In this document: positions 9,825 through 17,586 of the stretch, one piece after another
Layout of the letters: each line of letters starts with the position of its first letter
Position numbering within the stretch: the stretch's first letter is position 1
Origin: Alphaproteobacteria bacterium
GTDB lineage: Bacteria > Pseudomonadota > Alphaproteobacteria > UBA9219
Reading direction: 5' to 3'
DNA: 44,126 nt
NCBI GenBank assembly: GCA_028692635.1
Contig: JAQUWX010000011.1
Span: 2,493 to 46,618 of the forward strand
Position numbers and translations under genes: made by a program
The notes under the pieces: model-generated
Seen by the model: the letters and a program-made list of their open reading frames with translations, nothing else
Told to the model about the DNA's origin: nothing
The model's database searches: none

Positions 9825-10403
9825 ATGAGTGATCGTTCGCGTTGCCTGTTTTTGGATCGTGACGGCGTCATTAACTGGGATTTCGGCTATGTCGGAACCG
9901 TCGAGCGTTTCAAATTCTCGGAAGGGATTTTCGATTTTCTGCGTAAAGCGGAAGAGAAGGGGTTTCTTCTTGCAATCGTTTCCAATCAATCAGGCGTGAA
10001 GAAAGGCCACTTCACGATGGATGATTATTGCGCCTTGGAAAAGCACATAATAGGCGAGTTTAAGGCTAATAAAATCAACATAGCTTTGATGGAAAATTGC
10101 TTTGAGATCGACGACAATCATCCAGACAGAAAACCAAATCCTGGGATGATTTTAAGGGCAGCAAAAAAGCTGGGAGTCGATCTTACCCGCTCGATCATGA
10201 TCGGAGATAAGGTCAGCGATATACGCGCCGGTCTGAACGCCAGAGTCGGCCTTAATTTGTGGTTTTTGCCAGATAGTCCGTTCATCGACAAAAACTATGC
10301 CGATACCCCTGACGTTCTCAAAGAAATAGCGTCGATGAAAGAAAAAGCATCTCAGGTGAAGGTCGTCAAAAGCTTCGATGAAGCTCTGATATATTTGACT
10401 TAG
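9825..10403 (+). CDS. HAD-IIIA phosphatase, GmhB/HisB-N type
   Basis: A 192-residue HAD-superfamily hydrolase. It shows catalytic DRDGVIN (D11, D13), motif II SNQSG (53-57), the lysine region DRKPNPGM and metal-binding GDKVSD (127-132). Best fit is D-glycero-D-manno-heptose-1,7-bisphosphate 7-phosphatase, which removes the 7-phosphate in ADP-heptose synthesis for LPS. The position next to lptD agrees but proves nothing. Canonical GmhB has a Cys/His zinc loop before motif III; here the loop is shortened to ENCFEIDDNHPD with a single Cys, so substrate identity is uncertain. It overlaps the convergent lptD by 4 bp and lacks a clear ribosome-binding site. Confidence 0.75.
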   Translation: MSDRSRCLFLDRDGVINWDFGYVGTVERFKFSEGIFDFLRKAEEKGFLLAIVSNQSGVKKGHFTMDDYCALEKHIIGEFKANKINIALMENCFEIDDNHPDRKPNPGMILRAAKKLGVDLTRSIMIGDKVSDIRAGLNARVGLNLWFLPDSPFIDKNYADTPDVLKEIASMKEKASQVKVVKSFDEALIYLT

Positions 10404-12616
10404 TTGTTAGCGGTCGGGCTGGTCGATATCGTGCTCGACTGCATTCCGCCGATGTTCTTCATGTAGAAATGGAAGATTATAGTGTCGCCGGAGGACAAGT
10501 CGGCTCTGACCGTGTGATCTCTCTGCGCAGTCAGGCCAAACAGGAAGCACTCATCCGCGTAATCAGCCGATATGCTTGTAAGACGTGGACCAGACGTGGG
10601 GCGCATAGCGTTCTTCTGCGATACAACGACCGTGTAGTACTTGTAAAACGTAGAGGAAAACCCTCCGGTTATTTCTTCCAGAGAGTTGGTAGCAGTTCCC
10701 ACTGTCGTTTGATCGATAGAAAGATAATTCACAAAAGGACGGAATATTGGATTTCCGACGTTGCCTCTTAAGGCGTGGCGCTTGGGAGAGAAGGTATCTT
10801 TATCAAGCATGAATCCATAATTCATATCGAACCACGGCACAGGCTGGAAATCTATCCTTCCGACATAATCCGACAATTTGTCCCGAATGCCGGACTCCAT
10901 TTTAAACTGGTCGTTCTCCTTCATGCGATAGCTTTGTCCCGCCATAAGCTCAATGCGTCCGCCTCCGTCAGCTATTAGAGTTTGGCGAACGCCGTAACTT
11001 GTGCGAGTGCCTCCCTCAAGGCGATCTATTCCGGTAAAGCGATTTGAAGCAAATAGGTTTGTCTCGTCAAACTCAACATCAAGGCTGTCTTCGTTAGGTA
11101 ATAGCGGGCTTTTGGGCATGTTCGGAGCGACCGTCAATTGAACGATAGGCTCCACAAGCTGTTGATATCCGTCTCCACGGCGACCCAAAGGATATCTTAG
11201 CGTAACGCTACCCTGAGCAAACGGACGAGCGTCAGTCACGTTCTGATGATGCAGCATAGAGTTATTAGGATCGGTCACATTGTCCGCCCAATAAGCATCG
11301 GTGCGCATCAAAGCCGAAATGTCCGTCAAAAATCCCGTCGAGGAAACCAGCTCTCGTTCCCAGCCGCCGCTTAGCGACAGACGTCTTGTGTCAGGACCTT
11401 GCTGCTCTATAGCTACGTCTCGTTTGCGCGAGGTCATCAAAAAACCGCTGTCCAATGACCAGCGGCCACCAAGAGTCTTTCCTGGCTCTCCAAGCATGCT
11501 ATAGCGCACTTCCGGCGCGATTATGGGCTCCTTTAGCCGTGAGCCAGGGCGTAAATCCTGGAAATAGTAAAAGTTGGTTGCGCCGTAATTTCGGCCTTCA
11601 AAATTTTCAACATATCCACGGTTAACCAGAACGTCTTCATGCGCGATGCTGTAGCGAGAGAGATAGCTTTTATCCGTTGTCAGCGCCAAGACACCTCCGG
11701 TGCGCCATTTTTTATCTATATTATAAACCGCATCGCCAAATACATTGCCGCGCAGTTGTTTTCCTTTATCAACGCCCTGATCGCTTACCAGATCGGTATA
11801 GGCAAAGCTGCTGTTTACCCGAATGCTTGCGTTGCCGAAGCGATGGCGAAATTCGTTCGCAACCTGAAGCCCGTCATTACTGCTGAACGTAGGCGCGAGT
11901 GTCATGTCGGAATTCTGATCGAAGACAAAATAATATGGGACTTTGGCGAAGCTCCCCAGGTTCTGCGAGCCTCCGCCCGTTGGAGATAAAAAGCCCTGAC
12001 GCTGTTTTACAGACGGTTCAGGATGGGAAAAGTACGGAGTGTAAAATACGGGCACTCCCGCAAACTCAATAACGGCATCCCGATACATCACGTTTTTCTT
12101 TTCGCCATCGTCCGTAATGCGCTTTGCGCGTATCTGCCACAAAGGAGGATCCTCCGGGTTGCTTGCGCAAACTTTACAAGCTGTGTAAAGGCCACGATCC
12201 GCAATCAAATATCTGCCGCCATAACGCCTTGCGTCCGCAGCGGCCAGGCGTGAGCCATCGATAAACACTATGCCGATTTTTTCCATGAACCCCTGCGCCA
12301 TGTCGCTGGTCAGTTCAGCTTCCTCGGCGAACAAGACATCTCCAGTCGATTGCAGCAACGTGACGTGACCGTAAGCTTTCACGACATCGGTGTTTTTATT
12401 ATAGACTATTTTGTCCGCTCGCAGAATCTGGCCGTCGCGCATAAGTTCAACGTGGCCTTGCGCTGTGGTGGTGTTCGCTTCCTGGTCGTACAAAAGCTGA
12501 TCCGATTGGAGCAAGACAGGTATGCGCTTCTTCTTAACGGGTTCCGCCATAGCCGGAGATGTCATCACAACGGCAAGCGCAACCGCGCACAGTAACGCGA
12601 CGCGTTTTGCCTTCAT
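10400..12616 (-). CDS. lptD: LPS-assembly protein LptD
   Basis: This 738-residue outer-membrane beta-barrel inserts LPS into the outer leaflet, working with LptE and the Lpt bridge. A signal peptide (MKAKRVALLCAVALAVVMTS then PAMA) is followed by an OstA/LptA-like beta-jellyroll domain (QSDQLLYDQEANTTTAQGHV, then AEEAELTSDMAQGFM), the conserved FAGVPVFYTPYFSHPEPSVKQRQGFL block and a C-terminal barrel. Cysteines occur in YTACKVC and near the end (ADECFLFG), compatible with LptD disulfides. The ATG at 12616 is chosen since it begins the signal peptide; 12649 or 12685 would add an unlikely leader. Alphaproteobacterial LptDs have similar length. Confidence 0.93.
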   Translation of the reverse strand: MKAKRVALLCAVALAVVMTSPAMAEPVKKKRIPVLLQSDQLLYDQEANTTTAQGHVELMRDGQILRADKIVYNKNTDVVKAYGHVTLLQSTGDVLFAEEAELTSDMAQGFMEKIGIVFIDGSRLAAADARRYGGRYLIADRGLYTACKVCASNPEDPPLWQIRAKRITDDGEKKNVMYRDAVIEFAGVPVFYTPYFSHPEPSVKQRQGFLSPTGGGSQNLGSFAKVPYYFVFDQNSDMTLAPTFSSNDGLQVANEFRHRFGNASIRVNSSFAYTDLVSDQGVDKGKQLRGNVFGDAVYNIDKKWRTGGVLALTTDKSYLSRYSIAHEDVLVNRGYVENFEGRNYGATNFYYFQDLRPGSRLKEPIIAPEVRYSMLGEPGKTLGGRWSLDSGFLMTSRKRDVAIEQQGPDTRRLSLSGGWERELVSSTGFLTDISALMRTDAYWADNVTDPNNSMLHHQNVTDARPFAQGSVTLRYPLGRRGDGYQQLVEPIVQLTVAPNMPKSPLLPNEDSLDVEFDETNLFASNRFTGIDRLEGGTRTSYGVRQTLIADGGGRIELMAGQSYRMKENDQFKMESGIRDKLSDYVGRIDFQPVPWFDMNYGFMLDKDTFSPKRHALRGNVGNPIFRPFVNYLSIDQTTVGTATNSLEEITGGFSSTFYKYYTVVVSQKNAMRPTSGPRLTSISADYADECFLFGLTAQRDHTVRADLSSGDTIIFHFYMKNIGGMQSSTISTSPTANN

Positions 12617-12757
12617 GTAAGACCGCACACTATGACCCTGAAACAACATGACAATAGGATTGCCAGCGTATCGCCTCCACGACAAGCACGATTTTACTAA
12701 ATATCGCTATTTTATGATAGAATGCGGTATTCATATCTCGAATCATGTCCTTTAAAT

Positions 12758-13195
12758 ATGCCCGAACATTCCGACAGACGCATCTTGCCATTCACTTCGA
12801 CCCAGATGTTCGACCTTGTGGCGGATATAGAGCGCTATCCCGAATTTCTGCCGTGGTGCCTGAACGCCCGAATAAACAGCAAAAAGAAAAATATAGTGTC
12901 AGCAGATCTTATAATCGGATACAGAGGACTGCGAGAGAAATTCACCTCCATCGTAGAGATGAAAAAGCCAGAGCTTATATCCGTAAGTTATGGAGGAGGG
13001 GCTTTAAAGCGCCTTAAAAACGAATGGCGCTTTACTTCAACCAAAACCGGTGGCTGTGAGGTAGAGTTTTATGTGGACTTCGCTCTGCGCTCTACGCTTT
13101 TAGGAGCGCTGATGGAGGTGTTTTTTAACAAAGCATTCAATAAGATGGTGTCGGCTTTCGAGAAGAGGGCGGAGGCGCTTTACAAGAAAACTTAA
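12758..13195 (+). CDS. COQ10/RatA-like START-domain protein
   Basis: A 145-residue single-domain protein of the polyketide-cyclase/START-like family containing mitochondrial COQ10 and bacterial RatA. Diagnostic is FDLVADIERYPEFLPWCLNA near the N terminus, then LIIGYRGLREKFTS and the C-terminal helix NKAFNKMVSAFEKRAEALY. In alphaproteobacteria such proteins are usually annotated as ubiquinone-binding proteins supporting respiration, a function carried over from yeast COQ10. The start at 12758 (MPEHSD) gives the normal length; ATG 12722 would add 12 residues, and neither start has a Shine-Dalgarno site. Divergent from lptD. Confidence 0.88.
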   Translation: MPEHSDRRILPFTSTQMFDLVADIERYPEFLPWCLNARINSKKKNIVSADLIIGYRGLREKFTSIVEMKKPELISVSYGGGALKRLKNEWRFTSTKTGGCEVEFYVDFALRSTLLGALMEVFFNKAFNKMVSAFEKRAEALYKKT

Positions 13196-13303
13196 CTAAT
13201 TAGTAACCACAATATCCACTGAAAGTAATCATATCTAAATTATGATTTGCTATATCCATGGTAGCATATGGATACAGGTATATTGCTATGTGGAGCGGAA
13301 AAT

Positions 13304-14452
13304 ATGCTCTCTTTGTTTAAAAATTTTGCAGAAAAAATTGCGGGTAAGGGATATGACAATCCCATTCCTCAGTCGAAGCCCATGGCCGGATGGAAAGAAA
13401 CGCCTATTGATGAAAAAGGCGCATCGTTCAATGAGCCTTTGGTTCCTGTGGGAATATTCTCCGATTATCCAGATTTATTTTCGGATGGAATTTATTATGG
13501 CGAACGCAATACATCTCCATACAAAACGGGAGAACTGGATGGCGCGCTGATTACAAGTTTTGTGAGAGAAGGCGTTGCTAAGCGTCTTGCAAAAGCCAGC
13601 AAAATGCTACCTCCGGGACATGCGTTCCTTTTATTGGACACCCTACGCACTGAAAAAGTGCAAAGCTCTTTATTCGAACATTTCAAAAATGCTCTTATGT
13701 CTCATCCTTTCAATCTCAGCGAAGAGGTGGCCATTGAGAAAACCCAAGATTATGTTTCTCAACCATCCCGGGCAAATTCTCCCCATATGACTGGCGGCTC
13801 CGTCGATCTTACTGTAGTGAAATTTGAACCGGATGCATGGAAAGAATTACAAGGGCTGACTAAAAAATTAAGGAAAATTGCATCTGATAAATCGCGCTGG
13901 CATGAAGTCTATAAAATCGAAATGCGTCGCCATCAGCTTTTGCGCGAAAAAAGCCAGACACTGGATATGGGGGTAGCTTTCGATGAGGTCGCCGTAGATG
14001 AGACTGGCGCCCCTAAAACAGCTCTTCGTTATTATGAAGAGAAGCTGGAAAATGGTCGAATTTCCCCAGAGGAAGTGGAGCCGCTTAAAAATAGGCGCCT
14101 GCTTTATAATGTCATGAACTCTGTAGGATTTACTTTCTTTCCTGAAGAGCCGTGGCATGCAGATTATGGAAATAAATTCTGGGCTAAACAATCCGGTGCT
14201 AAAACCGCTTTGTATGGTTATGCAGAACTCTCGCCAAAAAACAAAGCATATGAAGACATGCGCAGAAATCACCATGCTGGAAATATTGAATTAAGCACTC
14301 TAATGCAGGCTCCTCTTGATAGAGGAAAAACAAGTAATCCTATAATGGATTTTGTTCATGCTACTGCACAAATGTGCGGCAAGCTAAGATATGTCAGACT
14401 ACATACTTCGGCTCACGTCATTTCTCCGGCGCCAAATGGCCCTAGCTTATAA
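13304..14452 (+). CDS. VanX-like D-Ala-D-Ala dipeptidase (peptidase M15D)
   Basis: This 382-residue protein carries all VanX/DdpX active-site motifs. LDTLRT has R115 in the place of the transition-state Arg. SPHMTGGSVDLT supplies zinc ligands H161 and D168. LDMGVAFDEV corresponds to the DMGTGFD loop. FFPEEPWHADYG supplies catalytic E282 and zinc ligand H285. The predicted reaction is D-Ala-D-Ala hydrolysis, either in peptidoglycan recycling or nutrient scavenging. It is nearly twice the length of VanX (about 200), with an N-terminal extension, an insert near 175-218 and a C-terminal tail of about 80 residues. No signal peptide is visible, so it is likely cytoplasmic. No vanH/vanA-type genes are nearby. 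GGAG (13292-13295) supports this start. Confidence 0.82.
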   Translation: MLSLFKNFAEKIAGKGYDNPIPQSKPMAGWKETPIDEKGASFNEPLVPVGIFSDYPDLFSDGIYYGERNTSPYKTGELDGALITSFVREGVAKRLAKASKMLPPGHAFLLLDTLRTEKVQSSLFEHFKNALMSHPFNLSEEVAIEKTQDYVSQPSRANSPHMTGGSVDLTVVKFEPDAWKELQGLTKKLRKIASDKSRWHEVYKIEMRRHQLLREKSQTLDMGVAFDEVAVDETGAPKTALRYYEEKLENGRISPEEVEPLKNRRLLYNVMNSVGFTFFPEEPWHADYGNKFWAKQSGAKTALYGYAELSPKNKAYEDMRRNHHAGNIELSTLMQAPLDRGKTSNPIMDFVHATAQMCGKLRYVRLHTSAHVISPAPNGPSL

Positions 14453-14462
14453 TTCATTCTAA

Positions 14463-14918
14463 CTACATGCAGTTCCTGGTCGCGTATGCGCATTGCTCGT
14501 CTTCGGTTAGGAAGCCGCCGGTTGGGCCGCTGTAGTTTACGGTTCTTACAATTCCGTTGGTCATTATCACGTCGATAACGCAAAAGCGCTTTTCGTAAAC
14601 GTCTTCTCCTGCGCCTATCGCAGCGCTGAATGTGTCGGTGATGGCGCTTTGCGCTATCGATTTTTTGGCTCCCAGCGAAGCGCTGCTCTTCGTCTTTTCA
14701 GAGTGGTCGTTGCCGGATTTATAGGACCAAATTTCAGTGCTGCCCTCTATGCCCTTGCGCTTTGGCAAACCCATGCATGTGAAAATCTGCTCACGCGTCA
14801 TGCCTATCATTTTTTGTTGCACGCCTTCGGCATCCTTGGCTCGCTGCATAGCGCACCCCGCCACAATCAAAAGTAGCAAAATGGAGAGGAGGGGGAAAAG
14901 ATGGGTTGTGCGACGCAT
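14463..14918 (-). CDS. BamE/SmpA-like lipoprotein
   Basis: A 151-residue lipoprotein with a type II signal peptide and lipobox IVAGC (C22), so it should be acylated and membrane-anchored. The segment QQKMIGMTREQIFTCMGLPKRK then EIWSY (about 35-66) follows the BamE/SmpA-type pattern (GMT..EV...lG.P.......W.Y). The C-terminal half has three cysteines. It may act in outer-membrane assembly, but many unrelated lipoproteins share this small fold, so it is not called BamE itself. Convergent with the dipeptidase gene, 10 bp apart. Confidence 0.7.
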   Translation of the reverse strand: MRRTTHLFPLLSILLLLIVAGCAMQRAKDAEGVQQKMIGMTREQIFTCMGLPKRKGIEGSTEIWSYKSGNDHSEKTKSSASLGAKKSIAQSAITDTFSAAIGAGEDVYEKRFCVIDVIMTNGIVRTVNYSGPTGGFLTEDEQCAYATRNCM

Positions 14919-15046
14919 ATGGTTAACTTATTGGCCCCGAACAATAACGTCAAGCGCTCTGAATAGCGCTCATTTTTTCTTGTATTAACCAACACATATC
15001 TTTCTAATTTGGCTCCTCGGGTCAGGTCAAGATAGGAAAATAAATT

Positions 15047-15427
15047 ATGGAAAATATTGTGAGAAAAATTCCATTGGGTATCGCTCTTACATGCACCACA
15101 GGTGTGCCGCTGGAAAGTGAAAGAAAAATCAGATTATTTCTTATCCCCATCATGAAAGAAAGAGGGCTGGAAACTTTGGATGCTAATGTCGCTGCGTTCT
15201 GCAAAGTTTTGGGAGAAGAAATTCTCGCACAGCATCCTGCGTTGTCAGAAATTAAGTTTCCCGAGAAAATTTTGGACATCTCCAATATGAAGAAAAAAGA
15301 AAGAGCAACGCTCGACTGGCTTGACCAACAAATGGGCGAGCATGGGGATCAAATAGCTCTTTTGGAACGCAAAACTCCCGGACAGCGCTATAATGCAGCT
15401 TCTCTTAAGCTCGGCTTTGGAAGTTAA
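15047..15427 (+). CDS. Hypothetical protein, 126 aa
   Basis: No family is recognised. It is a soluble, charged, mostly helical protein without signal peptide or membrane segment. The first 35 residues look like beta-strand plus helix (IPLGIALTCTTGVPLESERK), and a Lys-rich helix lies around 85-100. A weak AGGA (15033-15036) precedes the ATG. It stands alone between the divergent lipoprotein gene and the convergent gene at 15455-15799. Confidence 0.55.
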   Translation: MENIVRKIPLGIALTCTTGVPLESERKIRLFLIPIMKERGLETLDANVAAFCKVLGEEILAQHPALSEIKFPEKILDISNMKKKERATLDWLDQQMGEHGDQIALLERKTPGQRYNAASLKLGFGS

Positions 15428-15454
15428 ATAATTCCCTTTGGGTTGTTTTTCTAA

Positions 15455-15799
15455 CTAAAAGGTTGGGCCTGCGGCTTTCGACTTTTTGTTTTGCTGCTTC
15501 AAAGCAAGGGCTTCCTGTATCTGCATGACGTCGTAATCACTAGCCTTTGGACCAAGAGGGCCTTCCTCGCTGGCACTAATTTGAATGCCGCCGGGTTGGT
15601 CCACCTTATCCAACATCGATCGCACAGGGTGACTTTTAGGGATTTCAGTCGCTATTTTGTAGTTATATTTATCGCCATCCAAAGGAAGCCGAATAAGTCT
15701 TCCATCGTGCGTGGTATAAATGTCCGCTATGAGATGGCTGTAATCAATATCGCCCCATACGGATGCTATAGGCTTTACTTTTGATATCAGAAGCACCAT
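15455..15799 (-). CDS. Hypothetical protein, 114 aa
   Basis: No family is recognised. The N-terminal half looks like beta strands (DYSHLIADIYTTHDGRLIRL), the C-terminal half like a helix ending in a basic tail (KQQNKKSKAAGPTF). There is no signal peptide. AAGGA, 8 bases upstream, supports the start at 15799. The upstream region holds a short palindrome (15854-15866). Confidence 0.55.
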   Translation of the reverse strand: MVLLISKVKPIASVWGDIDYSHLIADIYTTHDGRLIRLPLDGDKYNYKIATEIPKSHPVRSMLDKVDQPGGIQISASEEGPLGPKASDYDVMQIQEALALKQQNKKSKAAGPTF

Positions 15800-15853
15800 T
15801 GCGATTATTCCTTGAATATAATGTTTTTTAAAATGGATCGTTCAAATTTTCAT

Positions 15854-15866
15854 GCCTAGCCTAGGC
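15854..15866. repeat. Short perfect palindrome upstream of 15799
   Basis: GCCTAG-C-CTAGGC is a perfect 13-base palindrome about 55 bp upstream of the minus-strand gene starting at 15799. It could be an operator for that gene, and no partner regulator is visible nearby. Confidence 0.3.
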
Positions 15867-15923
15867 TCTCGCTAGGGGATTTCTCAAATAGTTTCAAAAA
15901 AAATTAATGGTTAAGGTGGGGGG

Positions 15924-15969
15924 GTGACTCTGTAAGCGGCGCCAGTCCGCCATCGTGCTTCGCACCATG
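15924..15969 (-). repeat. Palindromic repeat, truncated copy C, downstream of hicB
   Basis: These 46 bp match the start of copy B (16751-16796) with about six differences, covering GTAAGCGGCGCC, GTCCGCC and the GTGCTTCGCAC inner hairpin. The copy then breaks off, lacking the closing GGCGGAC arm and all of hairpin 2. Copies B and C lie in direct orientation on either side of hicAB. Confidence 0.75.
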
Positions 15970-15982
15970 CTTTTATGCGCTC

Positions 15983-16387
15983 TTATGCGCCAAGAGCCGT
16001 TTCAAGGGCGCGAGATATAAACGCGCTACGGGTCTGATTAGAGCGTTCGGCGGCAGCATCGGCAGCGGCTAATAAATTTTTATCAATGTTCACATTGACG
16101 CGAACGGCTTGTCCTTTTGAAGGCAATAGTGGAATTAGAACAGCGACAGCTCCGTCCCAGTCCACCCAGTCTTCGCTATCTTCCTTTATTTCTTCCAAGG
16201 TGCGCGGTGCGGGAATGGACTCGCCATCCTGCCTCATTCCCTCGACGTGAAAGGCTAAAGCCTCGCGCCCAGCTAAAACGGCATCTTCCACCGTATCTGC
16301 AACCGAGACGCAACCAGGAAAGTCTGGAAACATGATGCCATAGTCGGATTCTTCATCCTTATGGATTAGAGCGATATAACGATTCAT
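15983..16387 (-). CDS. hicB: HicB-type antitoxin
   Basis: A 134-residue antitoxin of a type II system. The N-terminal HicB fold is clear (MNRYIALIHKDEESDYGIMF, then PDFPGC, DTVEDAVLAGREALAFH). The C-terminal 40 residues form a ribbon-helix-helix DNA-binding domain (VRVNVNIDKNLLAAADAAAE, then RSAFISRALETAL). It should neutralise HicA and repress the operon by binding the palindromes upstream of hicA. The start at 16387 is fixed by AAGGAGG at 16393-16399; the in-frame start at 16402 would contain that site. It follows hicA by 14 bp in the usual toxin-first order. A truncated repeat lies just past its stop. Confidence 0.93.
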   Translation of the reverse strand: MNRYIALIHKDEESDYGIMFPDFPGCVSVADTVEDAVLAGREALAFHVEGMRQDGESIPAPRTLEEIKEDSEDWVDWDGAVAVLIPLLPSKGQAVRVNVNIDKNLLAAADAAAERSNQTRSAFISRALETALGA

Positions 16388-16401
16388 GGCAACCTCCTTC
16401 A

Positions 16402-16584
16402 TTATTTAATTCTTGCTTGCTTCATTATTGACTTCACTGTGCCGCGTGGCAGGTCTTTCTTGGGGTGGGGGACTGTCACACGTCCCGTCTTGGTCGGGTG
16501 CTTAAATTGGTGGTGTGACCCCTTCGTCGCAACCAAGAACCACCCATCTTTTTCTATAATCTTTATGATTTTGCGGCTGTTCAT
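16402..16584 (-). CDS. hicA: HicA-type toxin (mRNA interferase)
   Basis: A 60-residue HicA toxin with a double-stranded-RNA-binding-like fold. It shows KIIEKDGWFLVATKGSHHQF with the catalytic His in GSHH (H24 or H25), then HPTKTGRVTVPHPKKDLPRG and the terminal helix TVKSIMKQARIK. HicA cleaves mRNA when released from HicB. Length and motifs are complete, so the toxin looks intact. Transcribed leftward from a promoter at about 16607-16635. Confidence 0.93.
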   Translation of the reverse strand: MNSRKIIKIIEKDGWFLVATKGSHHQFKHPTKTGRVTVPHPKKDLPRGTVKSIMKQARIK

Positions 16585-16594
16585 CTAATCCTCT

Positions 16595-16661
16595 TTATTG
16601 TGTATAAATATACACAATAATATGTATGGAGTCAAGTTTTATTGTGTATAATTATACACAA
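16595..16661 (-). promoter_or_regulatory. hicAB promoter with twin palindromic operators
   Basis: Two near-identical palindromes flank a sigma70-type promoter. The distal one (16642-16661) is a perfect 20-mer centred on TATAATTATA; the proximal one (16595-16620) is a 26-mer with a single central mismatch. On the minus strand, -35 TTGACT (16635-16630) and -10 TATATT (16612-16607) are 17 bases apart, and the -10 lies inside the proximal palindrome. This fits autorepression by HicB dimers; binding itself is inferred. Confidence 0.82.
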
Positions 16662-16750
16662 ATTTTCCCGCAAAAAGTGGGGAGGAAGGGTGAGCTGCGT
16701 CAACAGCGTATCTTCGTTTGGCATAAGAATTTATAAAGCTTGCGGGGCGT

Positions 16751-16842
16751 GTGATTTTGTAAGCGGCGCCGGTCCGCCGTTGTGCTTTGCACCATGGCGG
16801 ACATAAGGTTTGCTAATTCGTTTCACGAATAAGCAAACCTTA
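16751..16842 (-). repeat. Double-hairpin palindromic repeat, copy B, abutting the tRNA-Cys fragment
   Basis: Hairpin 1 (16772-16802) has perfect GTCCGCC/GGCGGAC arms and a GTGC/GCAC inner stem. Hairpin 2 (16804-16842) has a perfect 11-bp stem TAAGGTTTGCT/AGCAAACCTTA with inner TTCG/CGAA. One base separates the hairpins, as in copy A. Hairpin 2 ends directly against the CCA end of the tRNA-Cys 3' fragment, so before the mobile element inserted this copy stood immediately after tRNA-Cys, as copy A stands after tRNA-Ile. Confidence 0.85.
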
Positions 16843-16856
16843 TGGAGGCACGGGCC
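16842..16856 (+). repeat. Left attachment site (tRNA-Cys 3'-end duplicate)
   Basis: ATGGAGGCACGGGCC is identical to 21089-21103, the 3' end of the complete tRNA-Cys gene including CCA. This 15-bp direct repeat marks the far end of the integrated element. Confidence 0.88.
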
Positions 16857-16948
16857 TTCAGTGTTCAAAACAATTCGACAACTGATAAGCCCAACTTATT
16901 GATCCTACAGGACAAAGTCAAGTGTCTGTGCGGGTGGCTGAGCTGGTT

Positions 16949-17449
16949 TTATAGAGAGGCATATACTAATTTTGTGGTTGCAATTCCAACTTCGAGTTCT
17001 TCCTTTTTTATCTCATCAGCTGTTTTATTAAATAAGTTTGCCGATAGCCAAAACCCAATGTCTTCTGCCGCAATGTCCCCTTTTTTGGGGCTGAGAAATT
17101 GAAGTAAGTTATTTAAACACAAGTCAAATCTAGGGTTCTTTTCGGCAAAAACTGAGCAGTTCTTGGTAAAAGCTTCGGTCTGTTCGTCTATCGATAACCC
17201 TGACGATTTCAGTTTGTGAATATAAAAATAAACTGAAACAACAGTTACAAAAAAGTCCCAGTCTTGCGGGCGAATGTTTCTTGCACAAGAAAATTTTTCA
17301 CAAATAGGCAGGTAAGTGGTTGTGGAGAGTATTTGGCTTAAGTAAGAAAAATCACAGGCCATATCTGAGACTGATTTTTCTCTGGCAACAGCTCCGGCAG
17401 GATGTGCATTTGCCTTTTTAAAGGAGAAAAGTCTTTTAAGGGAAAGCAA
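16949..17449 (-). CDS. Unknown cargo protein of the integrative element, 166 aa
   Basis: No family is recognised. It is a mostly helical soluble protein with a basic N terminus (MLSLKRLFSFKKANAH) and four cysteines; no signal peptide or clear membrane helix is seen. It starts with TTG at 17449 after a good GGAGGAG ribosome-binding site. Its AT content contrasts sharply with the GC-rich 17590-17960 and rep region, suggesting separate origin. It is the only gene between the origin candidate and the left att site, a typical place for accessory cargo such as anti-phage or superinfection functions, but nothing in the sequence shows which. Confidence 0.6.
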   Translation of the reverse strand: MLSLKRLFSFKKANAHPAGAVAREKSVSDMACDFSYLSQILSTTTYLPICEKFSCARNIRPQDWDFFVTVVSVYFYIHKLKSSGLSIDEQTEAFTKNCSVFAEKNPRFDLCLNNLLQFLSPKKGDIAAEDIGFWLSANLFNKTADEIKKEELEVGIATTKLVYASL

Positions 17450-17586
17450 GGTGGCTCCTCCGATTGATGTCCTAATAGTAGAGCCAAAGCGATATGGTTG
17501 CTTGGGTTGCCAATCATTGTCAGATTAGGCACAAGTATTTCTTGTGTCCATAGATTTAATCACATCGTTAGTGTCTCATTCTGTTA

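Noticed and set aside
15924-16842. Repeats B and C as a CRISPR array
   Set aside because: There are only two copies, 830 bp apart, with a toxin-antitoxin operon between them; no regular spacers.
16842-16856. Second tRNA-Cys gene at the left end of the element
   Set aside because: Only 15 bases of the 3' end are present, so it is an att duplicate and not a gene.
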